Assembly: GCA_013368325.1 (NCBI GenBank)
Contig: JAACJK010000002.1
Coordinates: 558,001-622,000 of the forward strand
Direction: 5' to 3'
Length of the DNA stretch: 64,000 nucleotides
Origin: Ephemerocybe angulata
Taxonomy: Eukaryota; Basidiomycota; Agaricomycetes; Agaricales; Psathyrellaceae
How positions within the stretch are numbered: position 1 is the first letter of the stretch; the number at the start of each line of letters is the position of its first letter. The notes under the pieces were generated by a model, which saw nothing but the letters and a program-made list of their open reading frames with translations, did not search any database and was not told the DNA's origin. This document shows positions 44,166 through 54,429 of the stretch, piece by piece. The position numbers and the translations under genes were made by a program.

Positions 44166-46816
44166 TGTGGTAAAGCGGCCGATGCTGCGCACGGCAATTG
44201 GATCCTCGGCATTTTGGGTGTGGGCCAAGTGTGGGCTGTGATTGCCACAGGTTGGACAAGAAACCAGTGTATTAAGAAATAGCAATTACAATACATATCC
44301 CATCTAGCTAACCCACGATGGGATTCTGACAGAAGAGTTCAAGCACCCTCACGCTGAAGTCCTGGTGGAAGCAGTCAATTGGCAGGTAAGAATGGGGAAA
44401 CTCGGAAAAGGGCTCACCTTTAGGGTTGGTTTGAATTTCCTGACCAAGTGAGTGCCTGTAACAGCTCATATTCAAAGCGCTAATGCACCTGTTCGCTTCA
44501 CAGGCGCCTGGTGCATGCGTTAATGTAGAAGCCCCTCAGCTCTCCTCATTCGTCACCCCAATCGCTCCAAGTGTGTGCACGTGTCGTCCTAGTCTGGTGT
44601 CTGGTGTCGTCTTAGTCGTCGATAGAGGCGAGGGTCGGCGGTGCACGAACAATCGGAAGTAAATGCGCAGAGGCCTAGTCGGGCAACGTGTACGTTTAAT
44701 GGGGTTTGTAACAAAACCGGCACTTACTGCTAGTGCTCTCACTGCAGTACACACCGCGTGGAACTCGCGTCCCTGTAATCGCAGTCCTGCTGCACGCCAC
44801 CATCGTCCGGAATCTCCTCTCGCCGTCGTGATTGTGAGGCTGGGCGCGAGAGATGGGCTCGACCTCGTCGCGACTGAATGCGAGATCAGACTGTGGAGCA
44901 CAAAGAAAGCTCGTGCAGAGGGAGTTGAGAGTGGATGGATGCCAGTCGCAGTGGCCAACGAGGGTGTAGAGAGGGAGGGAAGCGTCGGTCGCGAGGGGTT
45001 TGCGTCTGCTTTGCTCGAGCAGGGCATTCCCATGCTTCCTCTCTTTCCCCGCATTTCGCGCAGTGCTCGACCCTCTCAAAGCTCATCCCCACCTCGATTC
45101 TCCAGCTCAACGCACCTTCCAAGTCAAAATGGCAGCCACAGAGATGGCTGTTGCACGCCTCCCATCCCAGTCAGCACACTCCTGCGCACACCACCATTCG
45201 CATTCAAATCGGGCCCTGCACTTCTACGACGAGTACAGCAGCCCAAGTACCCTCCTTCACTCAACTAAACATCCAAATTCAAGCCAGGAAATCAACCCGT
45301 CATGGTCGACTCGCTCCAAGTCACGTCTCGCTCGCGATCTCGACCTATAACATCGAAAGGTCAGTGAGAGCGTCGGTTTGAGCGCGCTAGGGTGTATTCA
45401 CAACCGTAAGTGCACAGACTGTGTCTCACAATCGTCGCAAGTCGTATTCCAGCCCCTCTATTTCGAACGTGAGCGAGCCTCGCTGCCGATGGCCGCCTGC
45501 ATGCAATTGGAACGACTGGAACGAGGAAAGAGGTGAGTTACATGCTCAATAATTGTGCCAGTCAGCTTACCAGTCCGTATTGGACCCCAGAAAGCTAGAA
45601 AAGCGAACGCAAGCTCAGCATCGACGCATGGATCATCACGGTTCACTCACCGACTTCTCATAGCCGTAACGGGGCCCCCGGCCTGTCAGCATGGCTTCCA
45701 GAATCGCACCAACACGGCCAACGCAGCAGCGAGAGCTCGAGGGACGGCCGCAGATTTTTAGGGGCCTTGGAAAGTGGAAACCGGATGATGCTGGTTGTCG
45801 GGTGGTGATCAGTATGGTGCGTGTTGTATAGGACATAATTGCGACGTACTGACAATCCTAAAGGCCTGGCCACAAACTCTCCACCCACGGTACCCCTGAA
45901 CCGAAAAATACTCGGCTGTGCGCAAACACGCTAACCTTCCACCTCACGACGCCTTTGAGACGACGAGCGCGTGATGCTGGCTGAACAGAGCCGAGGTCAG
46001 CACACGCATTTCAAGCTACGCAAGACCACCTTACTCCGACTTTTCAGCTCTTCGCGCACACGGCCGTCATGTTGTGCACGCGTCGGCTGGATGGGCTTGT
46101 TCGAGCTGTGGGCACCAAGTCAGCCCGCGCGTCAAAAAGGGCAACGCTGCACTCACCATGAATCCGGACGCCACCCAACGACCTCATTCATAGCGCTGGT
46201 GTCCGATGGGATGTGTCTGTGGAAAAGCAAGGTGAGTCTAGTGTCATCTCGAAAGGATGTACATGCCAGTACTCACCTGGGACCCGCGGCGCACAAGGAG
46301 GGATGCGATGGGGGCGCTGGTGGTGGCAGGGGATGGGAGAGGTGCCCCGGCGCGCGATGAGAGCGCTGGTGGTTGGTGGGAACGAAACTGTTGCATGCCG
46401 TCGCTCCAGCCGGTCCAGCTTGCTTTGGTGGGATGGTTAGAGAGGGTGGTGAAAGGTGGTGAAAGGTAGAGGGTGGTCGTACGTTCGGGTTGGAGACGGA
46501 ATGGCAGCTATTGGGTAAGATATAAGGGGGAGACGTACGAGCGTAGTAAAAAATCACTACTCCAACGTCGTTCAGCTATCCATCGCACTCCGAAGTCGTG
46601 ATAAATCTCACCATTAGCACTGGGCGATGGGCGGTGGGAGTACGCGCGCGACAGCGAACCCACGGCAAATGCCGCCGCGATCACGGAAACGCGTGATCGG
46701 GAACCGCCGTTCGCGATCACGGCAAAACGCGGCCGAGCACAGCGTCAACCGGCGGAGGAAAAGCTTGGCGCCAACAAAACCCACCTGTGTCAAGTACCCG
46801 AGTCAAATGCCTCGGA
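44166..46816 (-). other. Foreign insertion inside copia reverse transcriptase, with intron-rich minus-strand content
   Basis: The DNA between FIDDIT and the next reverse transcriptase residues is unrelated to copia. With ACC as a 3-bp duplication (44163-44165 and 46817-46819) the copia frame would be exactly restored. On the minus strand from about 46550 to 45850 it shows short exon-like blocks separated by canonical introns, for example GTGAGTACTGG...CCACAG, GTGAGTGCAGC...CCACAG and GTGGTCTTG...TTCAG, of 49-68 nt. This resembles the arrays at 53-59 kb. No terminal inverted repeats or transposase are visible, so the insertion mechanism is unknown. A perfect 8-bp stem hairpin CGATCACG/CGTGATCG lies near 46680. 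Confidence 0.6.
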
Positions 46817-47806
46817 ACCATCATCTCCAAGAGTCAGGACAAGGTCAAATGGCTCAAGGAATCACTCGCCAAGGTCTTCACTCTCAAGGACCTTGGCCCA
46901 ACCACCTACCTCCTCGGTATCAAGGTCGATTATGATCGCGAAAACCGCACGCTCCACCTCTCCCAACGCCAGTACATCCTCGATATCCTTAAACAATTCC
47001 GCATGGAAAACTGCACACCAGTCGCAACTCCTATGGATCCAAGCAGCAGCACTAGTCTTGCCAAGTACGATCTCTCCAAGCAGGAGCAACGTGAGATGAA
47101 GACTGTCCCATACATAAACGCAGTCGGAGCTCTCATGTACCTTGCCATCGGAACTCGCCCAGACATCGCCTACTCCGTCGCCAAGCTCGCCCAGTTCAAC
47201 TCGAACCCTGGTCCAATCCATTGGAAGGCCGTCAAGCATCTGTTCCGCTATCTGAAGGGAACGATGGACTTACGACTCACTTATCGCAATGAAGGCGAGT
47301 CTCTGTCCTCAGAACTCTTCCAGGCATATACCGATGCGGATCATGCTGGATGCCTTGACACTCGTCGATCCACCTCTGGATTCCTTATCAAGATGGGCAC
47401 AGGCGCTGTTAGCTGGTCTGCCAAGAAGCAGGCAACCGTCGCGGACTCTTCGACAGAGGCCGAATACGTTGCTGCCTCCTCGGCAGGACGTGAAGTCATT
47501 TGGATGCGGTCATTCCTTGGGAACTTGGGACTACAGTCACAGGTCCTTCACGACTGATGGTCGATAACCAATCTGCTCTCAAGGTGCTTCGAAACCCCGA
47601 ACACCACAGCAGAATGAAGCACATCGACATCAAGATGCATTGGATACGAGAGGTTATTAAGCGCGGCGAAATTGAGGTTCACTTCCTTCCTACCAACGAC
47701 ATGATCGCCGACATCTTCACCAAACCACTCCCCAAACCCGCTGTACAGCGTCACCGTCTCGCTCTTGGTCTTGAGTAATCTTCTGTGACATTGCATTGAG
47801 GGGGTG

Positions 47807-48220
47807 TGTTGAAGTACAATGCACATGTCTCCATGGCTCGCCCATTGTTCTCTTCACCTTCACATAGGCGCTGCCTCTTTCAAACTTTTCTATTGTTCTA
47901 ATGCTTCTTTGTTCTATATATATCCACGATAACATTGTTCATTCATTCCATCGTTTCACATATATCACACAGCATTGTTCTCACTTCTATTGTTCCATAT
48001 TCGTACGTACTTTATTGTTCTCCCGATATGGATCGTCTATTGTTCCACACAGTATATAGTCTACACTGCAAGTGGGTAGTTCCCTTATCGAACTATCTCC
48101 CACTTGCAGGTGCGTCATTGGTGCGTCATGCTGTATTTCTCTTTATCTAACTTAACTAATATATCGAACTATCTCCCACTTGCAGTGGCTTCAACGACTT
48201 ATAAACTTAGCAGTTTATCA
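47807..48220 (+). repeat. Copia 3' LTR (414 bp)
   Basis: Same ends as the 5' LTR; 11 bp longer because GGTGCGTCATT is tandemly duplicated at about 48109-48130. Very few other differences, indicating recent insertion. Confidence 0.95.
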
Positions 48221-48225
48221 ATCTA

Positions 48226-49142
48226 AACCACCCAACTCGTCACAGGAGAACATGGAGACCTCTGAGCGAATACACCATTGCGCTACGATAAGCCTTCGTT
48301 TCAAAGGTTATCTATTCGACTTCAAGACACAAACACAAGCCATCGCTGCGATTCGCGATGTTCTGTTCGGTAACCGTACGCCATTCAGTCCCATTTACCT
48401 CTTATCTCAAAGTGCTGCAATTGACGCCCGCATATAGCGTACAAGTACCTTTTATCAGAGGCGGGGATCGTTCCCGGTACCATCACGCCCAGCAGCATTC
48501 TCCTTGGAACACAAAACGCAGGAGAGCGCCCGCGAGGCGTGTTAGTTGACTTCGACATATCCACGTCTACCAAACGTGCCGACAGGCAAAGCACTCAGGT
48601 AAGTCTGGAAACCCTTTCCTCAGCCGATAATTATATATTGACCGAGTGTATAGGGTCCTTTGAAGATGTACAAGTCAGCCGCTGGCATTGCGAGCTGTGA
48701 CCCGCACAACCACCCTTCCCCTCCTCACGACGAAATGGACGACCTAGAGTCGGCTCATTACGTCCTTTCTGAGTTAATGTTCGGATTCAAAGGTCCGAAG
48801 CGCAAGTTGGTATCAAAGCGGCGGCCTGAGATGCTCGTCAAATGGGAAAGAGAGACCTACAGCAACGCCTACGCCAGCAAGCTCGCCTACTTCTCTGACG
48901 AAGACTTGGATACAGAGGACGTTCCGGCGTACTGGCAGCCGGCATGCAAGATGCTGCTCTGTGGGCTCCACAGGCTGTTGACCCCCGTGGTCAGGAAGAA
49001 ACGTAGACTCGCAAAGCTGTATCATGAGGAGGATCGGAAAGCTTTGGAATGCCTTCTCGAGGGCTCCGGCGCTCTATACCAATCCGCGCTCGAACTTTTT
49101 GATAAAGCTCTCGCCGAGTTGAGGGACGCCGAGGTTGCCTAA
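48226..49142 (+). pseudogene. FunK1 kinase C-lobe remnant B, catalytic motif lost
   Basis: Counterpart of 32786-33649, with exons about 48232-48369, 48438-48598 and 48654-49142. It has the same replaced catalytic loop (SEAGIVPGTITPSSILL) and the same DFD motif, so the loss predates the duplication. The first intron is 20 bp longer than in copy A. The copia 3' LTR ends only 6 bp upstream of the region shared with copy A. The frame is open to a TAA at 49142, and several amino-acid differences from A are conservative. Confidence 0.72.
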
Positions 49143-50042
49143 GCATCGATCGATTCATACGCTCCTCCTCGTGCTTTCACTCCGCCTTGGCTCGGAAAGC
49201 GAGGCTCTCAGGACGGGGGCATAGAGGAGCCTCCGTGCTCCAAGGGCACTCGCATGAGCTCTGTTGCCTGGAATTGATCTATTCCGCGCCGCACCTCTGC
49301 TAGCTCGTGTTTTCTTTTCCCCATCTACGCTTTCCTCATTTTAATTCTAAGTATCTGTACTTTATTGCACCTCTCCCCTGCACTTTTGCCTTGAATCGGG
49401 GTCGGAGGATGTCGAGCAGGCTGCACAAGCTCGATCGTGGTGCCTCTATATCATCACTTATTCCTGCCATCGTCATCGTAATATATCTGAGCTATATATC
49501 CCTAAACCAAGTTGCCGCCCTGTGCACCCGAACTGAGGATGGTGGCGGCCTGCGCCGACGTTTCAATCCCAGATTACCACTCACTCAAAGGCAGTGGTGC
49601 CCATCATGCATGTTACACCTTACCGCTGCCCTCATGGTTGCTAGGATCCCACGCTCCTTCGAATCTGAATCCGCCTCGTCACGGTCAGTGTACTCGCCCA
49701 GAATCGCACCCGTCACCCGGCACACAGTCAGGATGGCACAGTCAGCACCGTTCCTCAGAACCCTATGAAATGCATAAGTAGACAGCCGCCCACCAGCTCA
49801 CCCACCTAGACACAATCCATCATAATCACCTCGCTCAAACCACCTCCAAAGCCACGCACGCAATCGCAATCCCCAAACCATTCAACGCCCAAACGAAGAA
49901 CGAACGTACGAACAAACTGCCAGTCACAATCAAAGCGAAGCCATTCATACCATTCGATTCGATTCGACACAACCTAAATTCCATTCACAAGTCCAAAAAC
50001 ATCACCACAGTCCCTCAATCCAATTCATCCCTTTCCATCCTC
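49143..50042. other. Duplicated intergenic sequence
   Basis: Aligns in part with 33650-34133 of unit A (for example the TTTCCTCATTT and CCACCTCCAAAGCCACGCAC segments), with an extra stretch of several hundred bases around 49400-49800 not seen in A. A frame at 49307-49768 has no splice or domain support. Confidence 0.5.
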
Positions 50043-52464
50043 CTAGTTCGAAAGCCTCCTCGCAAACTCAATCAAAGCCCTACAAAAAACGCAAAACGCA
50101 TCAGCAATCCCATCCACAACCCAACCAACCCCAAACCCAATGGCCACCCCCACTCAACCCCCAACCCACTCAACCCCCAACACCTCCAACGCCCCCATCC
50201 AAATCCCCCAACCCACTCAACCCCCCTTCCTTCTCAAAAGAAACCAAAAAGCAACTCAAAAGCAAGTCAAAAGAAACTAAAAGGAAAACAAACCAAAAAC
50301 AAACCAAAACCAAAACCAAAACCAAAAAAACCACTCACCGAACAGGCCTCCCAGTCATCCCCTTCTCCTGATACTGCCCGGGGCGCGTCGCCTCCATACT
50401 CCCCGCAATATCCAGATGCGCCCACTTGATCTCGCCCTCCTCGAGCCCGGCGACGAACGGCTTCAGGAAGAGCGCTGCGGTGGCGCTGCCGGCGGGGCGG
50501 CCGCCGGTCTACGTGACGCGAAGCGGAACGAGCGGGGCGAGGCGAGAGGGGTCGAGTCGAGTGTGCGAAGCGGAACACGACGAGGGCGGTGTGCAATGCA
50601 AAGCGGAGCAAGGCGAGACGAGTCGAGTGTACAATGCGAAGCGGAACAAAACGAGAATGCAAAACGTAATGAAAAGAGTTAAAGTCAGTACAGCGTATCG
50701 AGACAGGTGTGGATGAAAAGGGCGACGCACGTTCTGCAAATCAGCATTCGACCCATGGATCTGGGGCAAGTATTCATCATCCATAGGCATCCTCCAGAAC
50801 CTGTCATGCTCCAACTGGCCCGCCTCGTAGAGCTGCTGCCACAGCTCGTCCGAGCTCTATCCACCTCGAGTTAGCATTTCTTCCAGGGACCGAGATAGAT
50901 AGGAGAGGGAGGGACATACGGAGAAGACGCCCGAGAAGACTTCGCCGAGGGCGATGACCATGGCACTAGAGGTCGACGTGTGAGTTAAGTGGGGCAGAGG
51001 GAGAGTGTGGGTGGAAGGGTGGACGGTGCGTACCCGGTGAGAGTGGCGACATCGATCAAAGTGTGGGGTTTATACTCCGTAGAGGTGTAGTAGATCGCAT
51101 CTGCACAATGACAATGTCAGCTCGGACTTCCCTCGAACTTAAAGTGAAAAGGGAGAAGAGGGAGAAAGGGAGAAGGGGAGAGGCGCACCGGAGAGAACGA
51201 GGCGACCCTCGGCATCGGTGTTGTCGACCTCGACGGACTTGCCGTTCATAGCATAGATACTACCTCCACATCAGTAGTGTAATCAAGGGGGAGGAAGAGG
51301 ACGCACATGTCGCCGGGCTTGGTGGCGCTCGGTCCAGGCATGTTCTCAGTCAAAGGCGTCGTAACAACCAAGTTGATGCTAAACGGTAATGAATAAAAAA
51401 TAGTGTATTAGATGAGCCGCGAATTCCGAAGCAGGTGAACGACGCACGGGAGCTGGAGCTTAGCAATCGCGAGCGCAGCAGAGACGACGGCCGCGGCGCC
51501 ACCCATGTCGCCGCGCATGAGCTTCATGCCCGCACCGGGCTTCAGGCTGATTCCTCCCGAGTCAAAGGTGATGCCCTTGCCGACGAAGGCGAGGGGCGCG
51601 GCGGTCTTGTCGGCGGCGCCCTTGTAGATGCTATGCGAGCGTCAGTGGCGCCGAACGAATATCGAAGGGGCACGCACATTTCGAGGAACTTGGCGGGCTC
51701 GGAGGTGCCGTGGGTCACAGACAGGAAGACGTTCTGCAAGGGTTCAGTATTGAATCGAAGAAAAAAATGGAGGAACGCACCATGCCCTTCTCAGCCGCCC
51801 ACGCCTCGTCCCGCACCACAATCTCCACATTCGGCACCCCCTCAAACTCCTTCCTCACCCTCTCCGTGAAGGCAGTAGGCGTAATCATGTTCGCAGGGTA
51901 CTCCGCCAGCGTCCGCGCAAGGTTCTGGCTCTGCGCGTAGACGACGCCGCGGTCCCACTCCGCCGACTTTTCAACAGGCGCAAACGCAATCTTGTCCTTC
52001 GCGGGCTCCGTATTCCTTGGATCGAACGGCGACGGCACATTCGTCTTGAGCGTGAACTTGTATAGCGCAAGGTGCGCAGCGACGGCCGCGGCGTGCGGGT
52101 CGAGCGAGGCGTCGACGACCACATCCTTGACACCGTCGAACGCCTTGAGCTCCTTCACAGCCGCACCCACGCTCTTCCTCACCAGCTCTCTTTTCACCTC
52201 CTCTCCCTTGGCTGCAAAGCCGTCGCCCACAGACGAGATCGTCGTCGTCTTGCCCACGGGCGTGTTGTAGAACGTCGCCGTCGCGCCGGCCTTGGGGGCC
52301 TTGTCGCCGCTCGGGGTGAGGCTCCAGAGCTGCAGGGGCAGGACGCCGGCGACGGCCTGGCTCGGGGCCGAGGGGTCGAAGGGGACGATTAGGGCTTGGG
52401 AGGACGACATGCTGCGGTAGAGTGGTGGGACGAAGCGAGAGGACTGAGATAATCGAGATAGCAT
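50043..52464 (-). CDS. Leucine aminopeptidase (M17 family), copy B
   Basis: Ten exons identical in length to copy A: 52464-51781, 51733-51678, 51630-51448, 51378-51307, 51259-51189, 51100-51034, 50965-50920, 50856-50731, 50508-50339, 50079-50043; 503 residues. [10 protein letters not shown], the RGDMGG aspartate and NTDAEGRL are intact, and the TLTGAMV segment is normal, so this is the best-preserved copy. It differs from A and C by conservative changes in exon 1 (for example GFAAKGEEV and EPAKDKIAF). Introns are 35-251 nt. It shares a promoter of under 200 bp with the plus-strand exon array that begins at about 52500. A Ser/Arg-rich N-terminus again allows a mitochondrial form. Confidence 0.9.
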
Positions 52465-52647
52465 CGGATGAGGAGGTCACGCTGCAGGACTTTTCCGTGT
52501 CATGAGGGGAACCCTAACCTTGCGTTTGTTTGGTTTAGCCAAACATCGGAATAGGCGCTGGCCATTCCTCTCCAAACCTCCATTCGTTCACACGCAGGCC
52601 CCTTTTCGCCTCCTTCAGACACACGCACACACACCGCGACCCCGAGG
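52465..52647. promoter_or_regulatory. Divergent promoter region with inverted repeat
   Basis: Lies between the aminopeptidase start (minus) and the exon array (plus). GTTTGG-TTTAG-CCAAAC (52528-52544) is a 6-bp-arm inverted repeat, kept identical at 61736-61752 in unit C, next to the shared ACCCTAACCTTGCG. It is a candidate factor-binding site; function is inferred from position and conservation only. Confidence 0.45.
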
Positions 52648-54420
52648 GTGGACGCGCTGGACGAGCCTCCCTGCAAAACGAGGCAGACTCGAGAAATCGT
52701 GGGAACGGCGCGCCAATTCGAGACGACGCGAATCGAAGCTTTCCCTGCTCCTCCCAACGACGTGCTCGACGTCGCTTTCAGGGCTTTACTCCTGCTCCCC
52801 AGCTCTGCTTCACATGAATCCCGCCAGCCAACTCCCAGCATTCTCTCAGCAAGATTTGCACACAGTTCAAACTATGTACTGTACGACAACCGCGGACGCC
52901 TACAACTAGCCCAACGACGACGGGACAGTCAACACGACGACCCAGGCTCTTTCTTGCAGGACGACCTGGTGCGCTTTAGGGAGCGGAAACTGCGTGCTCC
53001 CAGCGACGAGAGCTCCACGAAGCACCCACTACGACGGCGAGGTCTGCGACGAGCACGGCAGAATTGGCTGGCTCGATGGGAGCGCCGGATGTCCTGTAGT
53101 GCGAATGTGAGTCTTGAATGCAACGATCTCGACCGATATACTGACCATGCAGCTTAAGAGAAACACAGGTCTCGCATGCATCTGCCGATACCGTGAATGG
53201 CTGAATCTTTAGTGAGCATTTGAGCCAGCGTTGTTCGACCGTTTTACTGACCTTAATTCAAGTCCCGCACGCGTATCCAACTCGCATCCGTCATCCTTGC
53301 GCCCCTATGCACGAACTAGCAGCTGCGATGCGCTCTGCGCAGTTCAAGACAAGATCTGGTCGAAAAAGGTGAGCACGACGTCCCGTATCATCAGAAGACA
53401 CGAGTACTAACCAGGAACTAGCAACCTTCGTCGGGCGGAAAGGATCTACCCTTCGACATGGCCCGTACGCTTGCGAGAAAAGTCAGTCGCTTTGATACTA
53501 TCACCCGACGACATACCGCCTCGAAGATGGCAGAAAGAAATTAGAGGTTGGGTAGGGTGTGTACTATGAACGGCGGGTAAGTACACCTTTTTATGTCCGA
53601 AAGCCCGGTCAAACCCACTCACCAGCAGTCAGTGGCAGATCTCAGTCCTCCGCGCTCGAGGCACGCCCGTGCACGAGAACCATCGCCACCCAAACCCCAC
53701 CACCCCATTCGCCGCATTGCGGCAGTCGCAGGCGCTCTCCGACTCGCTCTTGCGGCATAGTCACTCGAGACACGGGGCTACGACGAACACGGGTGAGTAC
53801 ACGCCCCTTCCTCGAAGCCCAGCGCTACTCACCGAGACTCTGCACCATTGGCATCACCCCGACGCCCAACGACCGACCACACACGCGAACCATCACGCTA
53901 AATCCCACCGCTCCATTCGCCGCAGTCGGTGGCTCACGGCGCCTGACTGTCCGATAGAAACATGTGAGTGTACGCCCCATACTCCAACCCAGGACGATGG
54001 ACGACGACGAGACGACCACGCAGCGACATCCGCTTTGAATGAAACACATAAATAAGTACGCGCCGCGACATCTGAACGAAGCCGCACTCACCGAACTTTG
54101 GGCCAGTGACATCGACGGCCAGCGACCGACCACCGTGCGCACCTCACACGCCGATCTGAACACTCCGTTTGCTGTATTGCGGCGGCCCTCGCCATCGACT
54201 ATCTGATGAGAACAACAGGTGAGTACACATCCCTATCCATGCGAAACGTTACTGACCAAAGACTATCGACCCAGTTCCAAAACGACGGCCGAAGACCGAA
54301 CGACGGGGTGACGAGATCAGTCTTGACAACCAGCCCTGCGCGCGATAGACTGACGGGGCTTGGGTGGCGAGTTTGGCGGGATCTTGGATACGATAGGGCT
54401 ATTATACAGGTATGTCAGTA
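52648..54420 (+). other. Intron-rich short-exon array, unit B (plus strand)
   Basis: A leading block (52648-53106) is followed by short blocks separated by canonical introns: 53107-53152, 53212-53262, 53369-53421, 53577-53628 and 54218-54274, plus weaker ones near 53793 and 54056. Donors are GTGAGT, GTGAGC or GTAAGT, branch sites are CTGAC, CTAAC or CTCAC, and lengths are 46-57 nt. The later exon blocks are repeats of each other, sharing a CCATTCGCCGCA...GCGGC core and a GACGGCCAGCGACCGACCA-like segment. Unit C (61671-64000) keeps the intron positions, but indels shift the reading frame between copies. This may be a decayed repeat-protein gene or a spliced non-coding transcript; no family is recognised. 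Confidence 0.5.
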
Positions 54421-54429
54421 AATAGATCA

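Larger units (their letters stand above)
40335..47778 (+). pseudogene. Copia gag-pol, split by insertion and a frameshift
   Basis: The ATG at 40335 opens a gag domain of UBN2/DUF4219 type (about 1-260), then a variant zinc knuckle C-x2-H-x4-H-x4-C (about 270-283), the protease motif TDSGASSHM (about 330), an HHCC integrase domain (HQRLGH...CNDCIAGK), an integrase core (HSDVHG, LRDDKGGEY, NGVAECLNRT) and, after a linker of Pro-Ala and Asp/Glu repeats, reverse transcriptase up to VFIDDIT (44150-44165). The frame resumes at 46820 with ISKSQDKVKW and RDLGPT-like KDLGPTTYLLG, then RNase H (YTDADHAG, SSTEAEY). Near 47550 the frame slips by one base before DNQSALKV and ends at 47778. Foreign DNA occupies 44166-46816. 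Without these two breaks the copy would look complete. Confidence 0.9.
39633..48220 (+). mobile_element. Ty1/copia LTR retrotransposon, interrupted
   Basis: LTRs at 39633-40035 and 47807-48220 flank a gag-pol gene in protease-integrase-reverse transcriptase-RNase H order, the copia arrangement. The 5-bp target duplication ATCTA is intact (39628-39632 and 48221-48225). A purine-rich tract TTGAGGGGG precedes the 3' LTR. About 2.65 kb of unrelated DNA sits in the reverse transcriptase, and a one-base frameshift lies near 47550, so the copy is not autonomous. It sits in segmental duplication unit B and is absent from the matching site of unit A. Confidence 0.95.

Noticed and set aside
44162..46789. 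8-bp direct repeat CACCTGTG as a hAT-type target duplication
   Set aside because: No hAT terminal inverted repeats, and using it would leave the copia frame broken with about 30 unexplained bases. Kept only as an alternative in the findings.
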